A stretch of 64,000 nt of DNA from Sorghum bicolor (Eukaryota > Streptophyta > Magnoliopsida > Poales > Poaceae): the NCBI RefSeq assembly GCF_000003195.3, contig NW_018396402.1, forward strand, positions 187,556-251,555. The letters run 5' to 3'. A model generated the notes under the pieces. The model was not told the origin of the DNA. It saw nothing but the letters and a program-made list of their open reading frames with translations, and ran no database searches. Positions 1 to 9,889 of this stretch are shown piece by piece. Positions within the stretch are counted from its first letter, which is position 1; each line of letters opens with the position of its first letter. Position numbers and translations under genes: made by a program.

Positions 1-965
1 TAAGAAATCAATTTGAACGAACCCAATGGAACTCCTAGATGACGTGTGTCATATGGAATCTCGCTTTGGTCCATTTGGAGACAATGTTAGTTTCGGTACA
101 AGATAGGTGCATAGTTTGTGCCTAATGCACCATAGTCTAAGAAACCATTTTTGATGCACCTGTTTGTACTTCTCGATGAAGAGGCTCAAGTGGAAGCTCG
201 GTTCGGTCTGTTTGGAGATAGTGCTAATCTTGATGCAAGATAGGTGCACGGTTTGCATGGAACATACCATTTGCATGGAAATCAATTTGGATGCACCCGG
301 TGGAATTCCTTGATTACGTGTGTCTTATGGAATCTCGCTTTGGTCTGTTTAGAAATAGTGTTAGTTTCAGTGCAAGATATGAGCAAGGTTTGCGCCTAAT
401 GCACCATAGTCTAAGAAACCATTTTGGAAGCACCTGTTGGTACTTCGGTGAAGAGGCTCAAGTGGAAGCTCGATTTGATCTATTTGGAGATAGTGCTAAT
501 CTTGATGCAAGAAAGGTGCATGATTTGCATGGAACATACCATATGTTTAGAAATCAATTTGGACGCACCCAATAGAACTCCTAGATGACGTGTGTCATAT
601 GGAATCTTGGTTCGGTCCATTTGTAGACATTGTAAGTTTTAGTGCAAGATAGGTGCACAGTTTACGCCTAATGCACCGTAGTCTAAGAAACCATTTTGGA
701 CGCACTATTTGGTACTCCTTTGTGAAGGGGCTCAAGTGGAAGCTTGGTTCGGTCAGTTTGGAGATAGTGCTAATCCTTATGCAAGGTAGGTGCATGGTTT
801 GCATGGAACATACCATATGCTTGGAAATCAATTTGGATGCACCCAATGGAACTCCTTGATGACGTGTGTCATATGGAATCTCGCTTCGGTCCGTTTGGAG
901 ACATTGTTAGTTTCGGTGCAAGATAGGTGCACAGTTTGCACCTAATGCACCATAGTCTAAGAAAC
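1..965 (+). repeat. 137-bp centromeric satellite, block 1
   Basis: Seven tandem monomers of about 137 bp. Successive copies of the anchor gcacc lie at 156, 293, 430 and 565 (steps 137, 137, 135). Two monomer types alternate. Type A carries ggaactcctagatgacgtg and cctaatgcaccatagtcta. Type B carries gaagaggctcaagtggaag and gcatggaacatacca. Both share tcggtctgtttggaga and gcaagataggtgca, so the dimer (about 274 bp) arose from one ancestral monomer. The length equals that of the Sorghum/Saccharum centromeric satellite; I recognise the family by length, context and CRM insertions, not by a search. Short open frames here are by-products of the repeat and are not genes. Confidence 0.9.
961..965 (+). 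other. target-site duplication, left (element copy 1)
   Basis: The bases gaaac here recur at 5786-5790 on the other side of the element. Unoccupied neighbouring monomers read catagtctaa followed by gaaaccatttt only once (for example 16611-16631), which confirms a 5-bp duplication, the usual length for Ty3 integration. Confidence 0.93.
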
Positions 966-1925
966 GGATGAGGACATGAGTACCATCAATAGAAGAGGAC
1001 AAGCTTGAGTCGAGGACAACTCAAATGCAAGAAGGGGAGGATGATGAGGACATGAGCACCATCAATACATCCACGCCTCAGATTCATATGCATGATAACT
1101 CAACTATCTAGTGAGTTCATTCCTGAGTTATTTGTTGTATTATTTAGACCGTGGAAACCCGTGCACCTTTGTTTTGGCCAGGAATAATGAGGAGGAACCG
1201 CAAGGAAGCATATTCGCGATGGGCTAAATTTGGACTGCAGAAGGGTCTCAACTTGTGGTGGCCACCAAGACTACATACAGTGACCAATTTTGATGTTCAA
1301 ATACACGGTGGAAAGCTTATGAAGTCTATTTTCACATGGATCCAGTCCCATGTCCATATCTATAATGAGGCGGCTGCAATCGTCGAGTTACGCCAGAGAC
1401 CTTTCTGTGGACAGCTTCATTCAATAAGAAACTCCATGCATGCATGATATGGATATTATTGTTTTCTTTTGTTTTTAGTGAGTCGAGGGATTAGCACCGC
1501 ACACTCTGGTTGCTCTCTCTTGTACATAAAGGCTTCTACAGCCAGGGACACAAGGGCGGGTTTTGTTTTGTTGTAAGTTTAGCCATTGCTACTTCCTTGT
1601 AGACGCATGTGTCGACTAGACCATCCGTTCTACTTGATTCAAAACCCCATATTGTTATCGTGATTCATATCAGATCCTTCTTGTATTATTTGGCAATTGA
1701 GTGCCTGTTCTATCTGTTCTTGCATGTTCTTCGATTGCGTGCAGGAATTACCCTAGTGGTTTGGTTGGTTGTGATCAACAAGATCGTGATCAACCACTGG
1801 AATTGGTGTATCGATCGCTAAGGCGCAGCGTCCTTGGACGGTTGTAGTCGGATCGTGAACGTCGCTCTAGAGAGATCGAGGTTATCCATCTCCACCGAAA
1901 GATCGGGACACCCTCGTTCTTATTA
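966..1925 (+). repeat. 5' LTR of non-autonomous element, copy 1
   Basis: The LTR runs from ggatgaggacatgag to cgttcttatta. The 3' LTR starts tgatgaggac, so the first base pair here is altered. A 9-bp insertion (tctcaactt, near 1247) relative to the 3' LTR explains the length difference. Beginning at 1099, one frame reads LNYLVSSFLSYLLYYLDRGN and on to CTFVLARNNEEEP, the counterpart of the CRM polyprotein tail read in the LTR at 36539-37681. The two codons just before it are TGA and TAA where the CRM has Arg and Gln. A weak TATA-like tacataaa sits at 1523-1530. Confidence 0.88.
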
Positions 1926-1927
1926 TG

Positions 1928-1944
1928 TGGTAATCAGAGCAAGG
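1928..1944 (+). promoter_or_regulatory. primer-binding site (initiator Met-tRNA type)
   Basis: The sequence tggtaatcagagcaagg starts two bases after the LTR end. It resembles the tggtatcagagc site complementary to plant initiator methionine tRNA, with one extra a. The CRM and Sirevirus elements in this window carry the undisturbed form tggtatcagagc, so this site is slightly degenerate. Confidence 0.75.
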
Positions 1945-3231
1945 TTTGATTGGTGAGTGATTTTAGTTTGCATTTTTTTCCTATAGTCCAGAAAAGCCAA
2001 AAAAAAATTTTAGTTTCATTCCCAACATCCTATAGACCCATTGAGCCTTTTACTAGTACTACTTAGTTTAGGCAAGTTGTGTTTGATTTACATGGTCGAG
2101 TCGAATTGCTGATCTTGGGTTTAGACTTTTAGAGTTTCGAGTTCTTGTCACGTTTTAGTCACTGCCCATCGTATAATCTCTGCTGCAATCACTATTACCA
2201 TATACATTTGGACTACACTATATATATCTGAACTACCATCACCACCCTACTTGGGCACCGTGTAAACTCCATCCACCACTCTCTTTTCACTCATGCGCAC
2301 CCTATATTTTTAGGCCATTGCATGCACGTTTTCACTTCCACCCGTGAACAACCTATTCTTACTCACTGCCACCTGCATGTTCCTTTCTTCCATTCATACA
2401 TCCTATTGTAAGCGCTCTTGCACATTCTATAATCAGCATCCTATTTTTAATCAGCATCCTATTGCAACCACTAGATTCATTCCACTCTTGGGCATCTAAT
2501 TTTAGAACATTGCATCCTTGTCCACTTCATGCGCATCCTTTTGCCTCTCCTCCACTCTTCTTTCACATTCTATTTTTCTCATCCCCGTTGCAATCAGTGT
2601 TACTGCAGCATCATATCACCATCATAATCTGCTAGTTGTATTTTTGTTACACTAAAGACATTGTGTGTTTTCTGAAATCTAATCCATCAAGATTCAGATT
2701 TATTTTAGTTGAGCAAAGTAGGAAAAAAAAGAAAGAAACAAAAAAATATCAAAAAAAAAGAAAAGAAAAAGGAAAGAAAAGAAAAAAAAGGAAAGAAAAT
2801 AAAGGAAGAGGAAAAGAAGGGAAGTTATCTCTTGTTGTTCTTATTATTCTTGCGATATTGTGACTTCATCTGTGCCTAGGTTCGCGTCTCTAGCACGGTC
2901 TAGCCTAGGACCAGCACAGTGCCACCGTTGAATGATTTCTCAACATGCTTTTGTGACTAATGTGGTGCTAGTACTTCCTTGTGCAATATATAGAGCCATC
3001 CTATAACTCCACATATCAGACTACAACTTGACAAGTGTTGTTGCTGCAGCGTTGATACACCATTTTCTAGGTTTTCTGACTTGTTGGTTCCTGCCACCTC
3101 CTGTTTCGCTTGGTAAGAACTTGTGAGAACTTGTTTGCATAGGGTGAGAGTGAAATAATTACAACAACCACATCCTTGTAGTTGATAGGAGCATAAAGAT
3201 TATTGCGTATGTCTCTTGTTTTGTTCTAATC
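1945..3231 (+). other. long untranslated leader of the non-autonomous element
   Basis: About 1.3 kb between primer-binding site and Gag start with no convincing coding frame. The part at 2030-2560 is pyrimidine-rich and repeats variants of catcctatt (near 2030, 2399, 2430, 2450, 2513, 2536). A strand-asymmetric purine stretch of about 105 bp, almost only a and g, spans 2717-2822. A 75-codon open frame across that stretch is low-complexity Lys/Glu and I do not take it for a gene. Long leaders can hold packaging and dimerisation signals in retroelements; nothing here proves that. Confidence 0.55.
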
Positions 3232-3891
3232 ATGGCAGGAATCCACGTAGAAACAAGCGATAATCAGATTGCATGTTCACATCACTTTGCTAAAGGTGTG
3301 GCAAGTGATAAGTATGGCACGCATGAGGTATGTGATGTTTTGCTAGATGAAATAAAATCTGCATTACCTTATTTTGAAGGAAATTGTGATCCACATGCAT
3401 ATATTAAATGGGAGCTAAATGTAGACAATGAATTTAAAAAGCATAATCTATCGGAAAGCCAAAAGATTAGAGTTGCTTCCAGTGTTCTTACTGAGTATGC
3501 TTTAAGTTCATGGAAATACCTTTGTAGATTTCATAAAGCTCCTCAAACATGGAAAGATGTGAAAAGACATTTTAGAGATGTTTTTGTCCCTGAGTACTAT
3601 TCTGAAATTTTGTTTGAAAAACTACAATCTATAAAGCAAGAAAACAAAACCGTAGCGGAATATTTGGATAAACTAAAATTGTGTGTGCTGCGATGTGGAT
3701 TAGAAGAAACTGATGAACTTTTGGAACATAGATTTCTGCAAGGTCTTAATGTAGAAATTCAGGACATTCTTGATGATAAGTATTATAACACCTTTGATGA
3801 ATTGTTTGATCTTGCTTGTGAGTTAGAAAGGGATCTCGCAAGTATTATAGAAGTACGTGTCTCTCCTATTACTAACAATTTGCAGCAATAA
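3232..3891 (+). CDS. gag: Gag-like capsid protein of non-autonomous CRM-like element
   Basis: The 219-residue product starts at an ATG. Residues about 45-205 match the plant Ty3 Gag capsid pattern: a conserved W (SSWKY, residue 94), W107, the DVFVPEYYSE segment (116-125), EYLDKLKLCVLRC (143-155), and FLQGLNVEIQDIL (168-180) followed by LFDLACELERDL (191-202). The left CRM at 51188 has the collinear segments [33 protein letters not shown] and [11 protein letters not shown]. The protein should form the particle shell around element RNA. It stops before any zinc knuckle, so no nucleocapsid Cys-His box is present. A TAA at 3889-3891 separates it, in the same frame, from the next reading frame by only 15 bases. 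The copy at 12156-12815 encodes an identical protein. Confidence 0.85.
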   Translation: MAGIHVETSDNQIACSHHFAKGVASDKYGTHEVCDVLLDEIKSALPYFEGNCDPHAYIKWELNVDNEFKKHNLSESQKIRVASSVLTEYALSSWKYLCRFHKAPQTWKDVKRHFRDVFVPEYYSEILFEKLQSIKQENKTVAEYLDKLKLCVLRCGLEETDELLEHRFLQGLNVEIQDILDDKYYNTFDELFDLACELERDLASIIEVRVSPITNNLQQ

Positions 3892-3906
3892 GAAGACAAC
3901 ATACAC

Positions 3907-4782
3907 ATGGAAAGCGTGCAACTTGAGATACTAGATGAGTCATTTAAAGAGAGCATAAATCTAGCTGCACCCACACCATTTCAACACAGCATCAAAGGTA
4001 AATTAGATGGTGGTAACATAAATCAAGGTGACCTTGCATTAGATGAGCTGCATTTGTCCACTAATGCTGCTAACTTAGAGAAAACAATTATGGAACCAAT
4101 TACTAATTTTCCTTTGTCAAACTTCGATATTCCTGATGTTCCTAGTGACAAAGAAGAGTTGTGCAATAGTGCATCACCTAGATCCATGCCACAACTAGTA
4201 TACAAAGAAAAGAATTCTGAATCAATGAGTGTCGAATTCAAGCATGTTATTAATATTGTAAATGAAAATGAAGAAGCTCAATTGTTGTCATCTTTACATA
4301 TAATGGGGTACATTGAATTCGATGATCTATGTGAGCTTAGCTATTTAGAGAATAATCAGTTTTCTAGATTTGAATTGTCATGCTCTTCCAATGTTAGTTT
4401 TCATGCAATTGGCAAATATAATTATGCAAAGGAGTATATGGTACACCGAATTTACATTTATTCAAACATAAAATCTCCTTTTATTGTGAAACAATATGAC
4501 CAACTAGAAGTGTGCAATAACCATAACCATGTCATGGCGGGTTTGCCTAGTTTTCTTATGATGGAACAGGGCAAGTATCAAGCAGGAGAGCAAGGTTCAT
4601 CAATTCTGACAACACATGCTCCACCAATGATTAAACCGAGGACGGTTTGCTGTCAAGAAGGGGAGAATGATGAGGACATCACCTGCTCCGTAATACTTAC
4701 ATGGATCAGGAGAATATTTGATTGCATAATGAAAGTATGGATGGTGAATGAAGTTGATTGGGGACCATTATGCCCTACTTGA
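3907..4782 (+). CDS. unrecognised second reading frame of non-autonomous element
   Basis: The 291-residue frame starts at an ATG and shares its frame with the Gag-like gene upstream; the two are separated by one TAA and four sense codons. I do not recognise the product. It is Asn/Ser/Glu-rich, acidic in the first 130 residues, and has no Cys-His box, protease DSG/DTG, YxDD or integrase motif. The last 45 codons run through a first copy of the polypurine tract and LTR-start sequence (residues about 248-257, CCQEGENDED, bases 4648-4680), so the C-terminus is partly a by-product of that repeat. It sits where pol would be in a full CRM element. It may be a Gag C-terminal extension disrupted by a stop, a captured host fragment, or decayed pol. 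It is intact and encodes an identical protein in both copies, but the copies share a recent duplication, so this says little about selection. Confidence 0.5.
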   Translation: MESVQLEILDESFKESINLAAPTPFQHSIKGKLDGGNINQGDLALDELHLSTNAANLEKTIMEPITNFPLSNFDIPDVPSDKEELCNSASPRSMPQLVYKEKNSESMSVEFKHVINIVNENEEAQLLSSLHIMGYIEFDDLCELSYLENNQFSRFELSCSSNVSFHAIGKYNYAKEYMVHRIYIYSNIKSPFIVKQYDQLEVCNNHNHVMAGLPSFLMMEQGKYQAGEQGSSILTTHAPPMIKPRTVCCQEGENDEDITCSVILTWIRRIFDCIMKVWMVNEVDWGPLCPT

Positions 4783-4820
4783 GAGAAGAGGACAATCTTG
4801 AGTCGAGGACGACTCAAATG

Positions 4821-4834
4821 CAAGAAGGGGAGGA
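4821..4834 (+). promoter_or_regulatory. polypurine tract
   Basis: The tract caagaaggggagga lies directly before the 3' LTR start (tgatgaggac at 4835) and should prime plus-strand synthesis. Similar tract-plus-LTR-start pairs occur upstream at 4651-4680 and inside the LTR at 4897-4920. The CRM elements here have a single corresponding tract (reverse strand, 48190-48202). Confidence 0.85.
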
Positions 4835-5785
4835 TGATGAGGACATGAGTACCATCAATAGAAGAGGACAAGCTTGAGTCGAGGACGACTCAAATGCAAG
4901 AAGGGGAGGATGATGAGGACATGAGCACCATCAATACATCCACGCCTCAGATTCATATGCATGATAACTCAACTATCTAGTGAGTTCATTCCTGAGTTAT
5001 TTGTTGTATTATTTAGACCGTGGAAACCCGTGCACCTTTGTTTTGGCTAGGAATAATGAGGAGGAACCGCAAGGAAGCATATTCGCGATGGGCTAAATTT
5101 GGACTGCAGAAGGGTTGGTGGCCACCAAGACTACATACGGTGACTGATTTTGTTGTTCAAATACACGGTGGAAAGCTTATGAAGTCTATTTGCACATGGA
5201 TCCAGTCCCATGTCCATATCTATAATGAGGCGGCCGTAATCGTCGAGTTACTCCAGAGACCTTTCTGTGGACAGCTTCATTCAATAAGAAACTCCATGCA
5301 TGCATGATATGGATATTATTGTTTTCTTTTGTTTTTAGTGAGTCGAGGGATTAGCAGCGCACACTCTGGTTGCTCTCTCTTGTACATAAAGGCTTCTACA
5401 GCCAGAGACACAAGGGCGGGTTTTGTTTTGTTGTAAGTTTAGCCATTGCTACTTCCTTGTAGACGCATGTGTCGACTAGACCATCCGTTCTATTTGATTC
5501 AAAACCCCATATTGTTATCGTGATTCATATCAGATCCTTCTTGTATTATTTGGCAATTGAGTGCCTGTTCAATCTGTTCTTGCATGTTCTTCGATTGCGT
5601 GCAGGAATTACCCTAGTGGTTTGGTTGGTTGTGATCAACAAGATCGTGATCAACCACTGGAATTGGTGTATCGATCGCTAAGGCGCAGCGTCCTTGGACG
5701 GTTGTAGTCGGATCGTGAATGTCGCTCTAGAGAGATCGAAGTTATCCATCTCCACCAAAAGATCGGGACACCCTCGTTCTTATTA
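4835..5785 (+). repeat. 3' LTR of non-autonomous element, copy 1
   Basis: This 951-bp LTR matches 966-1925 apart from the 9-bp indel and about a dozen substitutions. A 76-bp direct repeat sits at its start: tgatgaggacatgag occurs at 4835 and again at 4911, each preceded by the purine tract. Confidence 0.9.
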
Positions 5786-8700
5786 GAAACCATTTTGGAC
5801 GCACTTGTTGGTACTCCTAGGTGAAGGGGCTCAAGTGGATGCTCGGTTCGGTCTGTTTGGAGATAGTGCTAATCTTGATGCAAGATAGGTGCACGGTTTG
5901 CATGGAACATACCAAATACTTGAAAATCAATCTGGACGCACATGATGGAACTCCTAGATGACGTGTGTCATACGAAATCTTGCTTCGGTCTGTTTGGAGA
6001 CAGTGTTGTTTCGGTGCAAGATAGGTGCTAGGTTTGTACATAATGCAGCATAGGCTAAGAAACCATTTTGGACGCACCCGATGGTACTCCTAGGTAGAAG
6101 GCTCAAGTGAAAGCTCAGTTTGGTCTATTTGGAGAGAGTGCTAATCTGGATGCAAGATAGACGCACGGTCTGCATGGAACGTACCATATGCTTAAAAATT
6201 AATTGGACACACCCGATAGAACTCCTTGATGACGTGTGTCATATGGAATCTCGCTTTGGCGTGCTTAGAGACAGTATTAGTTTTGGTGCAAGATATGTGC
6301 ACGGTTTGCGCCTAATGCACCAAAGTCTAAGAAACCATTTTAGAAGCACCTGTTGGTACTCCTAGGTGATGAGGCTCAAGTGGAGGCTCGGTTTGGTCTG
6401 TTTAGAGATAGTCCTAATCTTGATGCAAGATAGGTGCACGATTTGCATGGAACATACCATATGTTCAGAAATCAATTTGGACACACCAGATGGAACTCCT
6501 AGATGACATGTGTCATATGGAATCTCACTTCAGTCCGTTTAGAGACAACGTTAGTTTCGGTGCAAGACAGGTGCACGGTTTACACCTAATTCACCATAGG
6601 ATAAGAAACCATTTTGGACGCACCCGATGGTACTCCTAGGTCAAGGGGCTCAAGTGAAAGCTCCGTTTCGTCTGTTTGGAGATAGTGCTAATCTTGATGC
6701 AAGAAAGATGCACGGTTTACATGGAACATATGATATGCTCAGAAATCAATTAGGACGCACCTGATATAACTCCTTGATGATGTGTGTCATATGAAATCTT
6801 GCTTCGGTTTGTTTAGAGACTGTGTTAGTTTTGGTAGAAGATATGTGCACAGTTTACGCCTAATGCACCATAGGCTAAGAAACCATTTTAGACGCACCCG
6901 ATGGTACTCGTAGTTGAAGAGGCTCAAGTGGAGGCTCGTTTTGGTCTGTTTGGATATAGTGCTAATCTTGATGCAAGATAGTTACACAGTTTGGGTACAA
7001 CGTACCATATGTTAAGAAATCAATTTGGACGCACCCAATCGAACTCCTAGATGACGTGTGTCATATGGAATCTCGCTTCGGTCTATTTGGTGACAAAGTT
7101 AGTTTCAGTGCAAGATAGGTGCATAGTTTGTGCCTAATGCACCATAGTCTAAGAAACCATTTGTGATGCACCTGTTTGTACTCCTAGATGCAGAGCTCAA
7201 GTGGAAGCTCGGTTCGGTCTGTTTGGAGATAGTGCTAATCTTCATGCAAGATAGGTGCACAGTTTGCATGGAACATACCATATGCTTGGAAATCAATTTG
7301 GATGCATTCGATGGAACTCCTTGATGACGTGTGTCATATGGAATCTCGCTTTGGTCTGTTTAGAAATAGTGTTAGTTTTGGTGCAAGATATGTGCATGGT
7401 TTGCACCTAATGCACCATAGTCTAAGAAACCATTTTGGAAGCACCTGTTGGTACCTCGGTGAAGAGGCTCAAGTGGAAGCTCGGTTTGATCTGTTTAGAG
7501 ATAGTGCTAATCTTGGTGCAAGATAGGTGCATGATTTGCAAGGAATATACCATATGCTTAGAAATCAATTTAGACGCACCCGATGGAACTCCTAGATGAT
7601 GTGTGTCATATGGAATCTTGCTTCGGTCCGTTTGTAGACATTGTAAGTTTTAGTGCAGGATAGGTGCACAGTTTGCGCCTAATGCACCATAGTCTAAGAA
7701 TCCATTTTAGACGCACTATTTGGTACTCCTGGGTGAAGAGGCTCAAGTGGAAGCTTGGTTCGGTCAGTTTGGTGATAGTGCTAATCCATATGCAAGGTAG
7801 GTGCATGGTTTGCATGGAACATACCATATGCTTGGAAAATCAATTTGGATTCACCCGATGGAACTCCTTAATGACGTGTGTCATAAGGAATCTCGCTTCG
7901 GTCCATTTGGAGACATTGTTAGTTTCGGTGCAAGATAGGTGCACAGTTTGCACCGAATGCACCGTAGTCTAAGAATCCATTTTGGACGCACTTGTTAGTA
8001 CTCCTAGGTGAAGGGGCTCAAGTGGATGCTCGGTTCGGTCTGTTTGGAGATAGTGCTAATCTTGATGCAAGATAGGTGCACGGTTTGCATGGAACATACC
8101 AAATACATGGAAATCAATCTGGACGCACATGATGGAACTCCTAGATGACATGTGTCATACGGAATCTTGCTTCGGTCCGTTTGGAGACAGTATTAGTTTC
8201 GGTGCAAGATAGGTGCAAGGTTTGCAGATAATGCAGCATAGACTAAGAAACCATTTTGGACGCACCCGATGGTACTCCTAGGTAAAAGGCTCAAGTGAAA
8301 GCTCAGTTCGGTCTGTTTAGAGATAGTGCTAATCCTTTTGCAAGATAGGTGCACAATTTTCATGGAATATACCATATGCTTAGAAATAAATTTGGACACA
8401 CCAGATGGGACTCCTAGATGGGTGTCATGTGTAATCTCACTTCCGTCCGTTTAGAGACAGTGTTAGTTTTGGTGAAAGATAGGTGCACGGTTTGCACGTA
8501 ATGCACCATAGGATAAGAAACCATTTTGGACGCACCCAATGGTACTCCTAGGTCAAGGGGCTCAAGTGACAGCTCGGTTTGGTCTGTTTGGAGATAGTGC
8601 TAATCTTGATGCAAGATAGATGCATGGTTTTCACGGAACATATGATATGCTCAGAAATCAATTAGGACGCACCTGATATAACTCCTTGATGATGTGTGTC

Positions 8701-9889
8701 ATATGGAATCTTGCTTCGGTTCGTTTAGAGACTGTGTTAGTTTTGGTAGAAGATATGTGCACGGTTTACGCCTAATGCACCATAGGCTAAGAAACCATTT
8801 TAGACGCACCCGATGGTACTCGTAGTAGAAGAGGCTCAAGTGGAGGCTCGATTTGGTCTGTTCGGATATAGTGCTAATCTTGATGCAAGATAGTTGCACA
8901 GTTTGCATGGAACGTACCATACGTTAAGAAATCAATTTGAACGCACCCAATGGAACTCCTAGATGACGTGTGTCATATGGAATCTCGCTTTGGTCCATTT
9001 GGAGACAATGTTAGTTTCGGTACAAGATAGGTGCATAGTTTGTGCCTAATGCACCATAGTCTAAGAAACCATTTTTGATGCACCTGTTTGTACTTCTCGA
9101 TGAAGAGGCTCAAGTGGAAGCTCGGTTCGGTCTGTTTGGAGATAGTGCTAATCTTGATGCAAGATAGGTGCACGGTTTGCATGGAACATACCATTTGCAT
9201 GGAAATCAATTTGGATGCACCCGGTGGAATTCCTTGATTACGTGTGTCTTATGGAATCTCGCTTTGGTCTGTTTAGAAATAGTGTTAGTTTCAGTGCAAG
9301 ATATGAGCAAGGTTTGCGCCTAATGCACCATAGTCTAAGAAACCATTTTGGAAGCACCTGTTGGTACTTCGGTGAAGAGGCTCAAGTGGAAGCTCGATTT
9401 GATCTGTTTGGAGATAGTGCTAATCTTGATGCAAGAAAGGTGCATGATTTGCATGGAACATACCATATGTTTAGAAATCAATTTGGACGCACCCAATAGA
9501 ACTCCTAGATGACGTGTGTCATATGGAATCTTGGTTCGGTCCATTTGTAGACATTGTAAGTTTTAGTGCAAGATAGGTGCACAGTTTACGCCTAATGCAC
9601 CGTAGTCTAAGAAACCATTGTGGACGCACTATTTGGTACTCCTTTGTGAAGGGGCTCAAGTGGAAGCTTGGTTCGGTCAGTTCGGAGATAGTGCTAATCC
9701 TTATGCAAGGTAGGTGCATGGTTTGCATGGAACATACCATATGCTTGGAAATCAATTTGGATGCACCCGATGGAACTCCTTGATGACGTGTGTCATATGG
9801 AATCTCGCTTCGGTCCGTTTGGAGACATTGTTAGTTTCGGTGCAAGATAGGTGCACAGTTTGCACCTAATGCACCATAGTCTAAGAAAC
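5786..9889 (+). repeat. 137-bp centromeric satellite, block 2
   Basis: About 30 monomers, alternating A and B types, same direction as block 1. The first five bases are the right target-site copy gaaac. From 8925 the sequence is the second copy of the 8.9-kb unit. Variant monomers are visible: an A variant with gttagttttggtagaagata and taggctaagaaacc, and a B variant with ggtcaaggggctcaagtgac. Confidence 0.9.

Larger units (their letters stand above)
966..5785 (+). mobile_element. non-autonomous CRM-like LTR retrotransposon, copy 1
   Basis: This 4,820-bp element has LTRs of 960 bp (966-1925) and 951 bp (4835-5785), a primer-binding site just inside the 5' LTR, a polypurine tract just before the 3' LTR, and a 5-bp target duplication. 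The internal part encodes only a Gag-like protein and one further reading frame. Protease, reverse transcriptase, RNase H and integrase are all absent, so it must have been mobilised in trans. The LTR aligns with that of the CRM elements elsewhere in this window, including a decayed copy of the CRM C-terminal coding segment, which places it in the CRM group. Grass genomes are known to hold non-autonomous CRM relatives (for example noaCRR in rice). It lies in the same direction as the satellite monomers as written here. Confidence 0.9.
1..6007 (+). repeat. 8.9-kb tandem duplication, copy 1 (matched part)
   Basis: This stretch recurs at 8925-14931 with a constant offset of 8,924 bp and no length change. 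It covers satellite, the whole retrotransposon, both target-site copies and about 220 bp of downstream satellite. I noticed roughly fifteen to eighteen substitutions by eye, so identity is about 99.7%. The match stops at about 6007/14931; 6008-8924 is satellite without a collinear partner after 14931. The left limit may lie outside the window, because position 1 already matches position 8925. Confidence 0.92.

Noticed and set aside
291..575. Many open frames of 60-123 codons on both strands within the satellite, such as 291-575, 20458-20796 and 34964-35335
   Set aside because: They recur with the satellite period, share near-identical peptides on both strands and have no coding features; they are shadows of the repeat.
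1..965. Maize 180-bp knob satellite or 155/156-bp CentC/CentO satellite
   Set aside because: Monomer spacing is 137 bp and the motifs do not fit what I recall of those families.
1..965. CENP-B box in the satellite monomer
   Set aside because: I found no match to the box pattern in A or B monomers; similarity was limited to short ttcgg strings.
1151..1447. 98-codon frame in the LTR as a separate gene
   Set aside because: It is another frame of the LTR; the sensible frame is the CRM-tail remnant starting at 1099.
1923..1960. tRNA gene, because of a tRNA-complementary sequence
   Set aside because: Only the short primer-binding complement is present, without cloverleaf arms; the same holds at 36521 and 61916.
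2636..2863. 75-codon open frame in the element leader
   Set aside because: It is a Lys/Glu low-complexity frame created by the purine tract.
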